Below, piece after piece: positions 44,296-56,532 of a DNA stretch of 64,000 nt. The position numbers were made by a program, and so were the translations under genes. Numbering within the stretch: position 1 is the first letter of the stretch; every line of letters starts with the position of its first letter. The notes beneath the pieces were generated by a model. That model was not told where the DNA came from and made no database searches. It saw only the letters and a program-made list of their open reading frames with translations. This DNA is from Cavia porcellus (lineage: Eukaryota > Chordata > Mammalia > Rodentia > Caviidae), in NCBI RefSeq assembly GCF_034190915.1, contig NW_026947514.1, positions 4,299,701 through 4,363,700 of the forward strand, read 5' to 3'.

Positions 44296-47200
44296 TTACA
44301 GTAGGGAAATTATTCAGTATTTATACATGAGTTTGATTTATTTCGCTTCTTAGTATGGTCTCAAGCTGTGCCCATGTATTTATAAATATCTCAAAGTGAT
44401 TCTTCTTTATAGCTGAGTAGTATTCCGTTGTATAAAAATACCACAACATTTTTTTTTATCCATTAATGGACTCAGTAACCACAACTTTTTTTATCCATTC
44501 CTCAGTTGATAGACACTTAGGTTGTATCCAAGGTCTGGCTATTACAAATTGTGCTGCTATAAACATGGTTGTACATATATCACTGTGGTATGATATTTTT
44601 AGATCTGGGAATATGCCGAGAAGTGGAATAGCTGGGTTGAATGAGACCTCCAGTCCCAACTTTTTGTTTTTTTTTTTTTTTTTTTTTGTCTTTTTCATTT
44701 TTATCAGTACCAGGGATCGAACTCACGACCGCCTGCTTGCAAGGCAGGTGCTTATGCCGCTGAGCTAAATCCCCAGCCCCTGGTCCCAACTTTTTGAAAA
44801 ATCTCCAGACTGACCTCCACAATGGCTGCACCAGTCTACACTCCCACCAACAGTGCAGGAGAGTTCCTTTTTCCCCACAGCCTCTCCAGCATTTGTTGGT
44901 GGTGGTTTTCTTCATCCTGGCTACTCTTTCAGGAGTGAGATGGAATCTCAGTGTGGTTTTACTTTACATTTCTCTAATGAGTAATGATGATGAACATTTT
45001 TTCATATATTTATTTGCCATTTGTACTTCTTCATCTGAGAAGTGTGTATTCATCTCAGATGCCCATTTTTGGATTGGATCTTTGAATTATGAGGTTCTGA
45101 TTTATTTTTTAATTCTTTGTATGTTTTAGACAGAAGTCCTTTGTCTGATGGAGAGATCACTAAAATTTTTTCCCAGTTTGTGGGTTTTCTTTTCACTATG
45201 CTAGAGATTTCTTTTGACATGCAGAAACTTTTTAATAACAAGTGACCCCAGTTATTGATTACGGAAAGTATTTCCCGTATGCTTTGAGTCCTGTTCATGA
45301 AGTCTCTAGCTACCCCTATATCTTCAAGGTTTTTACAAAACTTGTCTTCCAATAGATTTAGTCTTTCTGTTTTAATATTCAGATCTTTGATCCATTTAGA
45401 TTTTAGTTTAGTACATGGTGATAAGCATGGGTCTAGTTCAGTTTTTGGCATATGGAGAGACAGTTTTTCCAAAACCATTTATTAAAGAGACTTTCCTTCT
45501 TCCAGGGAACATGTTTGGCTGCTTTATCAAAGATAAGGTGGTTGATTGTGTTTGTAGCTGTGGTTGTATTTTCTAATCTATTCCATTGATCTGTGGCTAT
45601 CTTTTTATTTCAGTACCATGTTGATTTTACTACTGTTGCTTTGTAGTATAACTTCAAGTCAGGGATACTGATGCCTCCTGCCTTGCCTTCGCTGCTTAGA
45701 ATGGTCTTTGCTATTCTAGGTCTCTTCTCGCACCAGATGAATTTTAGGAGTGATTTCTCTAGGTCTATGAAATATGTTGAGGGTATTTTTATTGGGATTG
45801 CATTGAATCTATACAACAGTTTTGGGGGAATGGCCATTTTCACAATATTTATTTTTCCTATCAATGAGGTCTTTTCACTTTCTGAGATCCTCTCCAATTT
45901 CTTTTTCAGTGTATTATAATTTTCCCTGTATAGGTCCTTTACTTGTTTCATGAGAGTAATTCCTAAGTATTTCATTTTATTGGATGCTAGTGTGAAGGGT
46001 GTGGTTTCTCTTATTTCTCTCTCAGTCATTTTGTTGTTACCATATAGGAATGCTATTGATTTTGTATCCAGGTACATTGCTGAATTTATTATATCTAAGT
46101 GTCTTTCAATGGAGTTTGGGGGGTCTTCTATGTATAGTATCATGTCATCTGCAAACAATGCTAATTTAAGTTCTTTTCCTATCTTTACCCTTTTTATTTA
46201 TCTCTCTTGTCTAATTGCTCTGGCTAGTATTTCCTGGACTATATTAAATAAGAGTGGTGATAAGGGATATTCTTTTCTTGTGACTGATTTTAAAGTAAAG
46301 GCCTTCAATTTTTGGCCATTTAATATCATACTGGCTGTGGGTTTGTCATAGACAGCCTTTATTATATTGAGGTAAAGACCATTTATTTCTATTTTCTGTA
46401 AGGTTCTTATCATGAATGAGTGTTGGACCTTATCAAAAGCTTTTCCTGCATCTATAGAAATGATCATGTGATTCTTACTTTTTGTTTTATTGATATGGTG
46501 GGTTACATTTATTGATTTACATATGTTGAATTATCCCTCCATGCCTGGGATGAATCCCACTTGGTCATGGTATATAATCCTCTTGATGATTTGCTGCATC
46601 CTATTTGCCAATATTTTATTGAGATTTTTTGCATCTGTGTTCATTAGGGAGATTGGTCTGTAGTTAACTTTTTTAGTTGGGTCTTTCACAGGTTTTGGTA
46701 CTAGAGTAATATTTGCTTCCAGGAATGACATAGGAAGGATTGCTTCCCTTTCAATTTCATTGAAGGGTTTGAGGAGTGTCGGCATTAGGTCTTCTTTGTA
46801 TTTCTTATAGAATTCTGCAGTGAATCCGTCTGGGCCTGGGTTCTTCTTTGTAGGTAAGGAATTACATTTTCAATTTCATTAATAGATATTGGGTTATTCA
46901 CCAGTTTAACATCTTCTTGTCCTAGATTTGGTATTTCATATGTTTCTAGAAACCTATCTATTTCTTTTGTGTTATCAAACCTATGAGAGAAGAGGTTTTT
47001 GAAATAGGTGTTGATGATCTTCTGTATTTCTACAGAGTCTGTAGTGATTTTGCCTTTTTTACTCCTTATTGAATGAATTTGAGCTTTTCTTCCCTTTTTT
47101 TGGTAAGGTTAGCTAGGAGCTTATCAATTTTATTTATTCTTTCAAAGAACCAACTCTTTGATTCATTGATTGTTTGGACAGTTTTCTTAGTCTCTATTGC

Positions 47201-48258
47201 ATTAATTTCTGTCTAATTTTTATAATTTCCTCCCTTCTTTTGGCTTTGGGTTTAACTTGATCTTCTTTTTCTAGCTGTTTGAGGTGTAACATCAGGTTGT
47301 TTATTTGTATTCATTCTATTTTCCTGATATGGGAACTCAGTGCAATAAATTTCCCTCTGAGGACAGATTTCATTGCATCCCACAGATTCTGGTAAGTTGT
47401 ATTTGTATTTTCCTTTGCTTGTAGATATTGTTTAATTTCTTCTTTAATTTCCCCTGTAACTCACTTATTACTCAACAGTGTGTTATTCAGTTTCCATATG
47501 TTTCTATGGGATTTTTGCAGTATCTTTTATCATTGATTTTTAATTTCATGGCATTATGATCCGATAACATGCAAAGGATAATTTCAACTCTTTTGCATTT
47601 ATTTAAATATATTCTGTGAGCTAATAGATGGTCTGTTTTAGAGAAACATGTACTGCTGAGAAGAATGTGTATTCTGATGTTGTTGGATAGAACACTCTGT
47701 ATATGTCTATTATGTTCATTTTTTCACAGGTGTGATTCAGTTCTGTTATTTCTTTGCTGATTTTCTGTCTGGTTGATCTATCCCTTGGGATCAATGTGTA
47801 TAAGGTCTCTGGTTATAATTGTGTTACTGATAATTTGGTTTTTCATTTCTGTTAATACTTGTTTTATATAACTGTGTGCTCTGAAATTTGGTGCATATAT
47901 ATTTAAGATAGTTATCTCTTCCTCTTGAAGTTTTCCCCTAACCAGTATGTAATGACCTTCTTTATCTCTTCTGATCATTATTGATTTGAAGTACACATTG
48001 TCTGGAAACAGAATCGCTATCCCAATTTTTTTAGGTTCCTGTTGCATGAAGTATGGTTTTCCATCCTTTGACTTTCAGTCTGTGAGCATCCTTTTGGGTT
48101 AGATGGGTTTCTTGTAGACAGCATGTGGTTGGATGTTGTTTCTTGATCCATTCTGCCAGTCTGTATCTTTTAATTGGTGCATTGAGACCTTTTACATGAA
48201 TGGTTATAACTGTTATATGTTGGTTTATTGTTGACATGTTATATTTCTGCTGTTGCAT
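44296..48258 (-). pseudogene. L1-16 ORF2, broken
   Basis: Starts MQQQKYNMSTINQHITVITIHVKGLN (the catalytic-site Asn next to VKGLN is His-Val here), with LQETHL near 48140 and LFADDMIL on the minus strand near 46140-46158. The zinc-knuckle [17 protein letters not shown] lies at 44870-44900. A stop occurs after about 75 codons (48031-48033), followed by frame changes near 47790, 47215 and 46850. An ID-like SINE (44667-44782) interrupts the last 150 codons. Decay is moderate: older than L1-13, younger than L1-14. Confidence 0.88.
44667..44782 (-). mobile_element. ID-like tRNA-derived SINE (copy 2)
   Basis: Minus-strand body begins GGGGCTGGGGATTTAGCTC, with A box TAGCTCAGCGG and B box GTTCGATCC (RNA polymerase III internal promoter), then a GATAAAAATGAAAAAGAC linker and an A tail (T-run 44668-44687). 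TSD GTCCCAACTTTTTG at 44653-44666 and 44783-44796, perfect. The best preserved of the four. Confidence 0.95.
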
Positions 48259-48281
48259 TTTAATCTTTCTGTTCTGTTTAA

Positions 48282-49315
48282 TTATCTTCTTTGCTTAGTG
48301 GTTTTTCCTAAGTGTATCTGAAGTGTCTTTCAGTATTCTTTGCAAGGTTGTTTGGTGATCATGAAGTTCTTCAGCTGTTCTTTGTCATGGAAGTATCTTA
48401 TTTCTCAATGAATTTTGAAGGCCAGTTTTTCAGGGTACATCAGTCTAGATTGAAAATCATTTTCCTTTAGGATCTGAAATACTTCATTCCATGCTCTTCT
48501 TGACTTTATTATTTGTGCTGAGAAGTCTGCTGTGATTCTGATAGGTTTTCCTTCAAAGGTGATCTGTCTTTTTCTCTGACAGCTTTCAATATGTTGGATT
48601 TGTGGGATGGTGATTATTATATGTCTTAGTGTAGTTTTATTTTGATTATGGCTATTTGGAGTTCTATATGCTTCACTGATCCTGATATCAGTTTCTAATC
48701 TCATGTTTGGGAAACTTTCAGCCATTACCTCTCTAAATATCCTCTTGATATACTTTATGTTGTCCCCTTCTTTTTCAGTTATCCCTATCAAACTTATGTT
48801 GTTTTTCTTTGCATCATCTTGCAGCTGTTGAATTGTTACTTCCTGATTTCTTGTTATTTTTGAAAGATCTTTCCTTTCCTGTTCAGTAGCTGCAATCTTT
48901 TCTTCATGGTCTGAAATTTTATCTTCACTTTCATTGAGGTAGTTTTTACAGCTTTCAATGGAATTTTTTATTTCCTGTATATCTCTTTGCATCTGCTTTA
49001 TACATTTTGTTTGTTTCTTATATTGTTTATCCAGGGATTCTACCTTTTTGTTTAGTTCCTCCAATTTTAAACTGTGTTTTCTTTAGATATGTTCAGTGTC
49101 TCCTTCATTTCTTTTATTATTTCTGCTTTTATCTGAGAGATTATTTCTAGTTTGAATTCCTTTAAAGCTTCCCAGAGTTGCTTCTTTATTTCAGTTGCTA
49201 TTATGTCCGATATTTCAGGTGTATGGCATATATTTTCTTCTATGTACATACCTCTTAAGGTTTCTTGGGATGGGCTAGAAGTTTGAGATTGTAATTAGGT
49301 CTTTCGTTTTGTCAT
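48282..49315 (-). pseudogene. L1-16 ORF1, broken
   Basis: ATG at 49315 (MTKRKT, as in L1-17) is followed by a TAA at codon 7. After that the frame is open through the N-terminal region and then lost by a 1-bp deletion near 49070. A 219-codon block (48405-49064) covers the coiled coil, RRM and much of the C-terminal domain and ends where Gly is replaced by TGA. The natural end is at 48282. Length close to the usual 349 codons. Confidence 0.88.
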
Positions 49316-49634
49316 TTTTCTATATTTCTGTGTTTCAAGTGTTATTCCAAGGCTTACCCAGGCCTGTTGGAAATTCCATTCTATGCCCTCAGCTCCTGGG
49401 ACTCCGGCCACCCAGTTAGTTCCCTGGATTGAGAGAGGATCGCTGGGGATGGGCCATCTCAAGACCAGCAGATCTGTTTCAGTGCAATAGGAAGCTGTGA
49501 AATTCCCTGCCCAGAGCTGAGTGAGGGTACCAAACTACCTGGGCTTGGGGGATGGTGTGGGGACACTCACCTGTGGTTGCCCAGGTTCTGGAATGGATGG
49601 CAAATGCAGGCCCAGAACTCAAGAGTCCTGATTA

Positions 49635-49998
49635 AAATTTTATTTTAAATTCATGGATTTCCATTTTACTCTGTTGGGGATTTCTTTCTACATGCAAAAA
49701 ATTTATAATAAGACATGATCTCTGTTATTGTTTCTGGGAAGTATTTGTTGTACAGTTTGATTTTTGTTGATGAATTCTTTACATACCCCTATGTCTTCAA
49801 TATTTCTACCTACATTGTCTCCCATAGATTTAATGTTTTTGTTTTGATCCATTTTTATTTCAGTCACATGGTGATAGGCATCAATCTAGTTTTATATTTC
49901 AGCATTTGGAGAGCCATTTTTTCCAGCACCATTCATTGAAGAGACTGTCTTTCTTCCTGTGAATATATTTGGCCCTTTTATTAAAAATGAGTTGAGTG
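49635..49998 (-). mobile_element. L1-14, ORF2 segment between L1-16 and HAL-2
   Basis: Reads as ORF2 from the HWK(N/K)DSLFNKW-type region back to the STSVKRKP(T)NW-type region, joining the codons left at 39696 to those at 53204. It ends at the TSD AAAATGAGTTGAGTG (49984-49998) of HAL-2. Confidence 0.85.
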
Positions 49999-52900
49999 GA
50001 ACTTCTGGGAGAACATGGCGGACAGATAACAGCAGCTACGGAGGCTCTCTGAGATAGCCAGCTTAGATTCCAGGAATGGTGTGGTGTGGAGAGTCCTAAG
50101 CAGGGGGAGACATACCCTGCCGACCCAGGAACAAACTAAGCCTAGAGAAACCAACTGGAAATGCAATCCTGGTGCTATGACTGGAACAGATTAAGTCCCA
50201 GTGCCAAAGCTAGAACCCATGCCTCTGGAAATCACAGCATGAATTTCCTGCTGCCATTGCTGCATCTGAATCGGCATAGCAGGGATAGAGATGTGAAAGC
50301 TCTGAGAGCGGAAATCAGTGAACCAAATTGAGAGCAGAGTTGACAGGGAGCCCTGCATTGACCTGCAGTGAGTGAGAGGAACGGGGACCCTCCCATAGAC
50401 TAGGAGGCTCCAACAGAGGACATTCTGGGACTGGGAAGACTAGCCAGAGCAAGATGCTGCAGTGACTTCAGTCACATATTCCCCTCTCAAGCAGGATGGT
50501 TGGAAGCACTTGACCTGGGTGATGCAATGGACTAAGACCCAGTAGGCTAGCCCAATCCAGTTCCCTGCACCTGGCAGTGTTTCCTAATGTGGTGAAGCCT
50601 TCAGCAGGTTGACTGACCTGGTGGGGCGGGCCAGCATAGGTTTCCCAGGTCTGGGTCTCCCTAGTACACTGCAGTGGGCGGGAACACCTAGACAGCACAA
50701 TTCAACAAAGAAAGAAACTGGGCCTCCTATATACACTTGTATGGAAGGAACAAAAAGTATGGGAAGAGGGAGCAACAGGAAAGGGTCCTCAGCCCCCAAT
50801 CCTGATAACACTGATCCAGGAAAGATAAATGCAAAGGAGAATGAGAACAGAAAACATCCAGTATCAGGCATGGCACCAATAGACATAAAGCAATATCTCC
50901 AGGACCTATAGACAAGTTCAAAAGTAAAATATTTAACCACGTAAAGCAAGATAAGAGTAGAATAGGTAAAGAAATGCTAAGCACCTCCCAAGAAAAAAAC
51001 TGATGGTGGAATGGAAGAACAGAAAAAAAGGGGGAGAATTGTTTGATGGAGAAAATAGAGAAAATGTAGAATACATGAAGCAGGTTCAAACAGATTACCA
51101 GGAAACTAAAAACTCCATTGAAAGTGGGCATAACAGCTTGAAAGAAACTAAGGATAGATTATCTTAACTAGAGGACAGATTTATAATGTGGGAGCATGAA
51201 AATAAAAACTTCTTAAAAATAACAAGGAAACAAAAAGAAACAATACAAAGGCTAGAAGATGACAAGAGGATCTATAACTTAATAATAAAGAACATGAATG
51301 AAGAAGCGGGAGTACAAACAAATGAACTGCAAAGGCTATTCACAGAAATAATCAAGGAGAACTTCCCTAATATGGAAAAAGGTAAAGATACTCAGATGTA
51401 TGAGGCATACAGGACCCCAGCCACCTACAACCCAAACAGAGCAACACCCAGGCTTTTAATAATCAAAATTCCAGAAATTCAATACAAGAACAGAATATTA
51501 AAAGCTGTCAGAGACAAGAAACAGACCACTTACAAGGGAACACCCATCAGAATTACAGCAGATTTCTCTGCACAAACCATCAAATCATGAAGAGTGTGGG
51601 GGGAAATAATTCAAGCTTTGAAAGAGAATAATCTCCAGCCAAGATTGATATATACTGCACAACTGTCCCTGGAAATTGATGGAAAAGCAAGGTGCTTCCA
51701 GGATAAAGAGGAACTAGGGGAATATGCAACCACCAATTCAACTCTACAGAGAATACTGCAGGATATTCTAAAAAAGAAAAATTCAAAGAATCCAGAAATA
51801 GTGGCAGAGAGGCCACAATGAATGGAGCAGAAAACAAAATGAAGAAGACAAACTGACAACTAATGACAGAAAAAGAGCTCAAGAGAAATGAGGCAGAGAA
51901 GATTGGATGATAGGAACAGCTATTTTGGAGAAAATGACCTCTTAATAGGTAATACTGATTTAGTATCATCTTGTTTTGAAGTCTCATCAAGCTTTTGTTC
52001 TTCTGTCTCCATTGGTCTAAACAGGTTGTATCTTATTGGATTTTATTATGTATGATAGTATAAGCAAAAACTTTTAAAGACAAAGAGATTATACAGAAAC
52101 CATTGTTCATTTTCTGTTAGTTGATTCTGAATACCCTGTAATGCTGTCATTCTCTTAAATGGTTTTACATTGTTTTGATATATTTGATGCTACAGTATAT
52201 GAAGTTATATTCAAAGATTTCAAGGAAAGAGACAATATGGTAACTACTTTTATGTCGGGATATTTTGTGGTGAAACACTATTTTGCTTATATGGTTATGT
52301 TCTGACCTGCCCTGTTTTGTTGTTATGTCCTCTTTTATCTCAATCTCCTTTTTATTATTTTTTATTTTTATATTTTTAATTAAGGAAAAAATAAAAAATA
52401 GCAGGATATATTATAATAACCCACTTTGATTTCCTTGATTTGATTAACTTGATTTGAAACCCTGTATTGCTCTCACCATCTTGTTTTCACTGATTTTACT
52501 CTATTCTGGTTTGCTTGATAGTACCAACTTCAAAAATATAGGCAACAACTCTGAAGACAATAAGATTCACTATGATACCCATTCTGGTTTGAGTATTATC
52601 TTCTTTTGAAGTCCTGTAATGTATCCAATGTTTTGGTTTTATTGGTTTTGTTCTGTGCTGTTTTGTTCAATTTTATTATACCTGATGATATAGGCAATTC
52701 TTTTTAAGGTAGCAAGAAGCATTATGATAACCATTGTTGATCACCTTGTATTCTGTTTTTACATTATGTACCATGTCCATCATTTTGATTTGACTGTTTT
52801 GTTATGTCACATTTGGTTTTATTCTCTTCAAAAAAAGTAATAAGAATTGTGAGAGTAGTAAAACCCAAATTGTGTAAATGTAATTGTGAAAAAGAGAGGA

Positions 52901-53188
52901 AAAGAAAGTGCTCTAAAGGGTATAACTGCATGTATATTTACGTGTATAAGATAGATAACCATATCACTGAGTTTTTGTTGGATCATTGAACAGAACTGTT
53001 TGCAGTCTCACTGTTTGAATGTCCACTTTATATGCTTTAATTTTGTAACTTGAACAACCATTTCTAAGATGACAATATGTAATCTATTAGCTAGTGATTT
53101 CCTACTGTTTATTTTTTTCAAATTCTGTATTACTTGTACCATTTTTCTGGGTTTTTTTTTTTCTTTTTCTCCTTAAATAAAATTTTAA
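49999..53188 (+). mobile_element. HAL-2: complete ORF1-only half-L1 (copy 2)
   Basis: 3.19 kb with the same plan as HAL-1: 5' UTR (49999-50740), ORF1 (50741-51821), spacer, deletion joint (about 51903-51910), 3' UTR ending TTAAATAAAATTTTAAAAA. TSD AAAAT(G/A)AGTTGAGTG at 49984-49998 and 53189-53203 (14 of 15). The 5' end GGGAGAACATGGCGGACAG aligns with HAL-1. Inserted in ORF2 of L1-14, so this is a separate integration from HAL-1. Confidence 0.94.
50741..51821 (+). pseudogene. HAL-2 ORF1
   Basis: About 360 codons, MEGTKSMGRGSNRK to ...EIVAERPQ. A 1-bp deletion near 50909 closes the first frame, and the A-run near 50992 has a length change opposite in phase to that of HAL-1. A 135-codon block (51186-51590) spans the end of the coiled coil, the RRM and most of the C-terminal domain. 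It ends at TGA (51588), a single change from AGA, and the same frame goes on to 51821. Without these recent lesions the frame would be open, so the source element probably encoded a full ORF1 protein. Confidence 0.88.
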
Positions 53189-53276
53189 AAAATAAGTTGA
53201 GTGAGTGTGCTTGTAGTTATATCTTCTAATCTATTATATTGATATTTATGTCTATTTTTATTTCAGTATTAAGCTG

Positions 53277-53362
53277 GGGTTTTTATTGTTACTCGGAATC
53301 AAACTCATGGCCACATGCTTGCAAGGCAGGAGCTTATGCTGCTAAGCTAAATCCCCACCCCT
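53277..53362 (-). mobile_element. ID-like tRNA-derived SINE (copy 3, degraded)
   Basis: Minus strand GGGGTGGGGATTTAGCTTAG with a B box GTTTGATTCC. The A tail is almost gone and the TSD is not convincing (TATTAAGCTG against TACCCTGCTG). The host is L1-14 ORF2. Confidence 0.82.
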
Positions 53363-55947
53363 ACCCTGCTGATTTTATCATAGTAGCTTTGTAGTATGTC
53401 TTCAAGTCAGGGATTGTGTTGCCTCCTGCCTTGCCTTTGTTGCTCATAATTGTCATTGCTACTCTAAATCTCTTCTGGTTCCAGATGAATTTTAGGAATG
53501 ATTTTTCTAGATCTGTGAGGTGTGCTAGTGGTAGTTTGATTGGGATTGCCTTAAATCTGTATACCAATTTTGCGAGAAGGCCCTTTTCACAATATTGGTT
53601 CTTCCTATCCATGAACAAGGGATGTCTTTCTATTTTCCAAGGTCCTCTTTGATTTCTTTTTTCAGAGTATTATATTTTTCACAGAATAGATACTTTGTAT
53701 CTTTTACTAGATTGATTCCTAAGTATTTCACTTTTTTGGATGCTATTGTGAAGGGTGTGGCTTCTCTTATTTCTCTCTAGTAATTTCATTGTTTGAGTAT
53801 AGGAATGCTTTTGAGTGTTGACTTTGTATCCAGCTACATTACTGAATTTAGTTATTATACCTAAGAGTCCTTCAATGGAGTTTTGAGGGTCTCCAATGTA
53901 GAGTATCATGTCATCTGCAAATAATGATAATTTAACTACTTTTCCTATCCTTACTCCTTTTATTTCCTCTCTTGTCTACTTGCACTGCCTAGTACTTCCA
54001 GCACTATAGTGAATAGGAATGGTGACAATAGACATCCTTGTCTTTTTCCTGATTTTAGATTAAAGGCTTTGAGTTTTTGGCCATTTAATATGATGCTGGC
54101 TGTTGGTTTCTCATAGGTGGCTTTTATTCCATTGAGCTAAAGACCATCTATTCCAATTTTCTGTAAGGTTCTTATCATGAATGAGTGTTGGACCTTATCA
54201 AAAGCTTTTTCTGCATCTATAGAAATGATCCTTTGATTCTTATTTTTGGCTCTATTGATATGGTGCATTACATTTATTGATTTTCATATGTTGAACCATC
54301 CCTGCATTCCTGGGATTAATCCCACATGGGAATGGGTATAATCTTGATGATTTGCAGCGTTCTGTTTGCCAATATTTTATTGAGAATCTTTGAGTCTACA
54401 TTCATTAGGGAAATTGGCCTGTAGTTCTCTATTTTGGTTGGGTCTTTCCCTGGTTTGGGTACCAGAGTGATACTTGCCTTCAGGAATTAGTTAGGAAGGA
54501 CTGCTTCCCTTTCAATTTCATCAAAAAGCTTCAGGAGTGTCAGCATTAAGTCTTCTTTGAATTTGTTGTAGAATTCCACAGTGAGTCTGTTATGACCTGG
54601 ACTTTTCTTTGTAGATAAGGTTTTAATTACATTTTCAATTTCACTAATTGAAATTGGGTTACTCAGTAGTTTTGCATCTTCTTGATCCAACTGTGGTAAT
54701 TCATATTTTTTTAGGAACCTATTTCTTCTGTGTTATGAAGCCTATGAGAGTAGAGGTTTTCAAAAAGGTATTGATGATCTTCTGTATTTCCACTGGGTGT
54801 GTAGTGATTTCACCCTTTTCATTCCTATTGCATGAATTTGAGTTTTTCTTTCCTTTTTATAATAAAGTTGACTAGGGGCTTATACATTTTAATTATTGTT
54901 TCAAAGAACTAGCTATTTGATTCATTGGTTCTTTGTATTGTTTTCTTAGCCTCTATTGCACTGTTTTTCTCCCTTCTTTTGGCTTTGGGCTTGACTCGCC
55001 CTTTTTCTAGATGTTTGAGGTGTAGCATCGGGTTGTTTATTTGAGATTGTTCTCTTTTCCTGATGTGGGAGTTCACTGCAATAAATTTTGCTCTGAGGAC
55101 TACTTTGATTGCATCCCACAGATTCTGGTAAATTGTATTTGTATTTTTGTTTGCTTGTAGATATTGTTTAATTTCTTCTTTAATTTTCTTTGTGACCCAC
55201 TGATTGCTAAAGAGTGTATTACTCAATTTCCATGTGTTTGTGGGGCTTTTTGCAGTTTCTTTCATCACTAATTTCTAGTTTCATCATGCTATGATCTGAT
55301 AACATGCATGGGATAACTGCAATTCTTTTGCATTTACTTAATTATGTTCTGTGGGCTAGTATATGGTCTATTTTAGAGAATGTCCCATGTGCTTCTGAAA
55401 AGGATGTATATTCTGATGTTGTTGAGTGGAACACTCTGTATACATCTGTCAAGTCCATTTGTTCACAGGTGTGACTGTATTCTGTTATTTCTTTGCTGAT
55501 TTTCTGTCTAGTTCATCTGTCTCTTTGTGCCAATGGTGTGTTAAGAGGTTCTGTTATAATTGTGTTATTGTTTACTGGATATTTCATTTATGTTAATATT
55601 TGTTTTTTATAGCTGGGTGCTCCCAAATTTGGTGCATAGATATTTAAGATTGCTATCACTTCCTTTTGAAATTTTCCCCTATCTAGTATGTAGTGACCTT
55701 CTTTATCTCTTTGGATAATTCTTGATTTGAATTCCACATTGTCTGCAAACAGAATAGCTATCCCTGGGTTTATGCAGGTTCCTATTACATGAAGTATTAT
55801 TTTCCATCCTTTGACTTTGAGTTTCCTTTTGGGTTAGATGCATTTCTTGTAGACAGTATATGGATGGATGTTGTTTCTTGACCCATTTTTCCAATTTGTT
55901 TCTTTTAATTGATAAATTGAGGCCATTTACATTAATGGTTATAACTG

Positions 55948-55975
55948 ATATAGATAGATAGATAGAATAGATATC
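55948..55975. repeat. Short (GATA)n microsatellite
   Basis: GATATAGATAGATAGATAG with a trailing imperfect unit, inside the start of the L1-14 endonuclease coding region, where it has destroyed the frame. Confidence 0.9.
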
Positions 55976-55989
55976 TTTATTTTTGACAT

Positions 55990-56532
55990 GTTGTCTTTCT
56001 ACTGTTGATTCTTTATCTTTCCAGTCGAATTGTTTGCCTTGCTTAGTGGTTTTTTCCTATGTATATGTAGACTGTCTTTCAGTATTCTTTGCAACATTGG
56101 TTTGGTGGTCATGAAGTTCTTCAGCTGTTCTTTGTCATAGAAGTATCTTATTTCTCCATCAATTTTGAAGGACAGTTTTTCAGGGTACATGTATCTAGGT
56201 TTGAAGTTGTTTTCCTTTAGGATATGAAACACTTCACTCTATGTTCTTCTTGACTTGATTGTGTTGAAAAGTCTGCTGTGATGCCAATAGGTGATCTGTT
56301 TCTTCTATCTAGCACCTTTTAATATTCTGTTCTTATGTTGAATTTCTGGGATATTAATTATTATATGTCTGTGTGTAGTTTTATTTTGGTTATGGCTATT
56401 TGGAGTTCTACATGCTTCATTGATCTGTATCTCAGTTTCCATTCTCATGGTTGGGAAATTTTGTGGTATTACTTCTGTAAGAAGCCTCTTGATATGCTTT
56501 ATATTATCACCTTTTTTGGTACTTATCAATCT
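55990..56532 (-). pseudogene. L1-14 ORF1, C-terminal half
   Basis: Includes the ORF1 C-terminal domain (IPEIQHKNRILKGAR near 56310-56360; RYFYDKEQLKNFM near 56115-56150). It is cut at 56532 by HAL-3 and continues at 60062. Frame breaks near 56240-56300. Confidence 0.85.

Larger units (their letters stand above)
43046..49634 (-). mobile_element. L1-16, full-length minus-strand LINE-1
   Basis: With 39697-39832 this is a complete L1: 3' UTR (to 44295), ORF2 (44296-48258), ORF1 (48282-49315) and a 5' UTR of about 320 bp (to about 49634). It carries HAL-1 in its 3' UTR and an ID-like SINE in ORF2. Flanks TTGATTAAGATATTTT (39685-39700) and CTGATTAAAATTTTAT (49633-49648) are a likely diverged TSD; the ORF2 of the host L1-14 continues across the joint. 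Confidence 0.9.
53204..55989 (-). pseudogene. L1-14 ORF2, reverse transcriptase and endonuclease part
   Basis: Read leftward from 55989: endonuclease start (interrupted by a GATA microsatellite), LQEMHLTQKE near 55840, RT with SLFADDMIL near 53910-53935, and the [11 protein letters not shown] region near 53460. The remainder of ORF2 is at 49635-49998 and 38993-39696. An ID-like SINE sits at about 53277-53362. Many stops and frameshifts. Confidence 0.87.

Noticed and set aside
44667..44782. A tRNA-Ala gene on the minus strand
   Set aside because: A and B boxes are present, but the body does not fold as a complete tRNA and is followed by a linker, an A tail and a TSD: an ID-like SINE.
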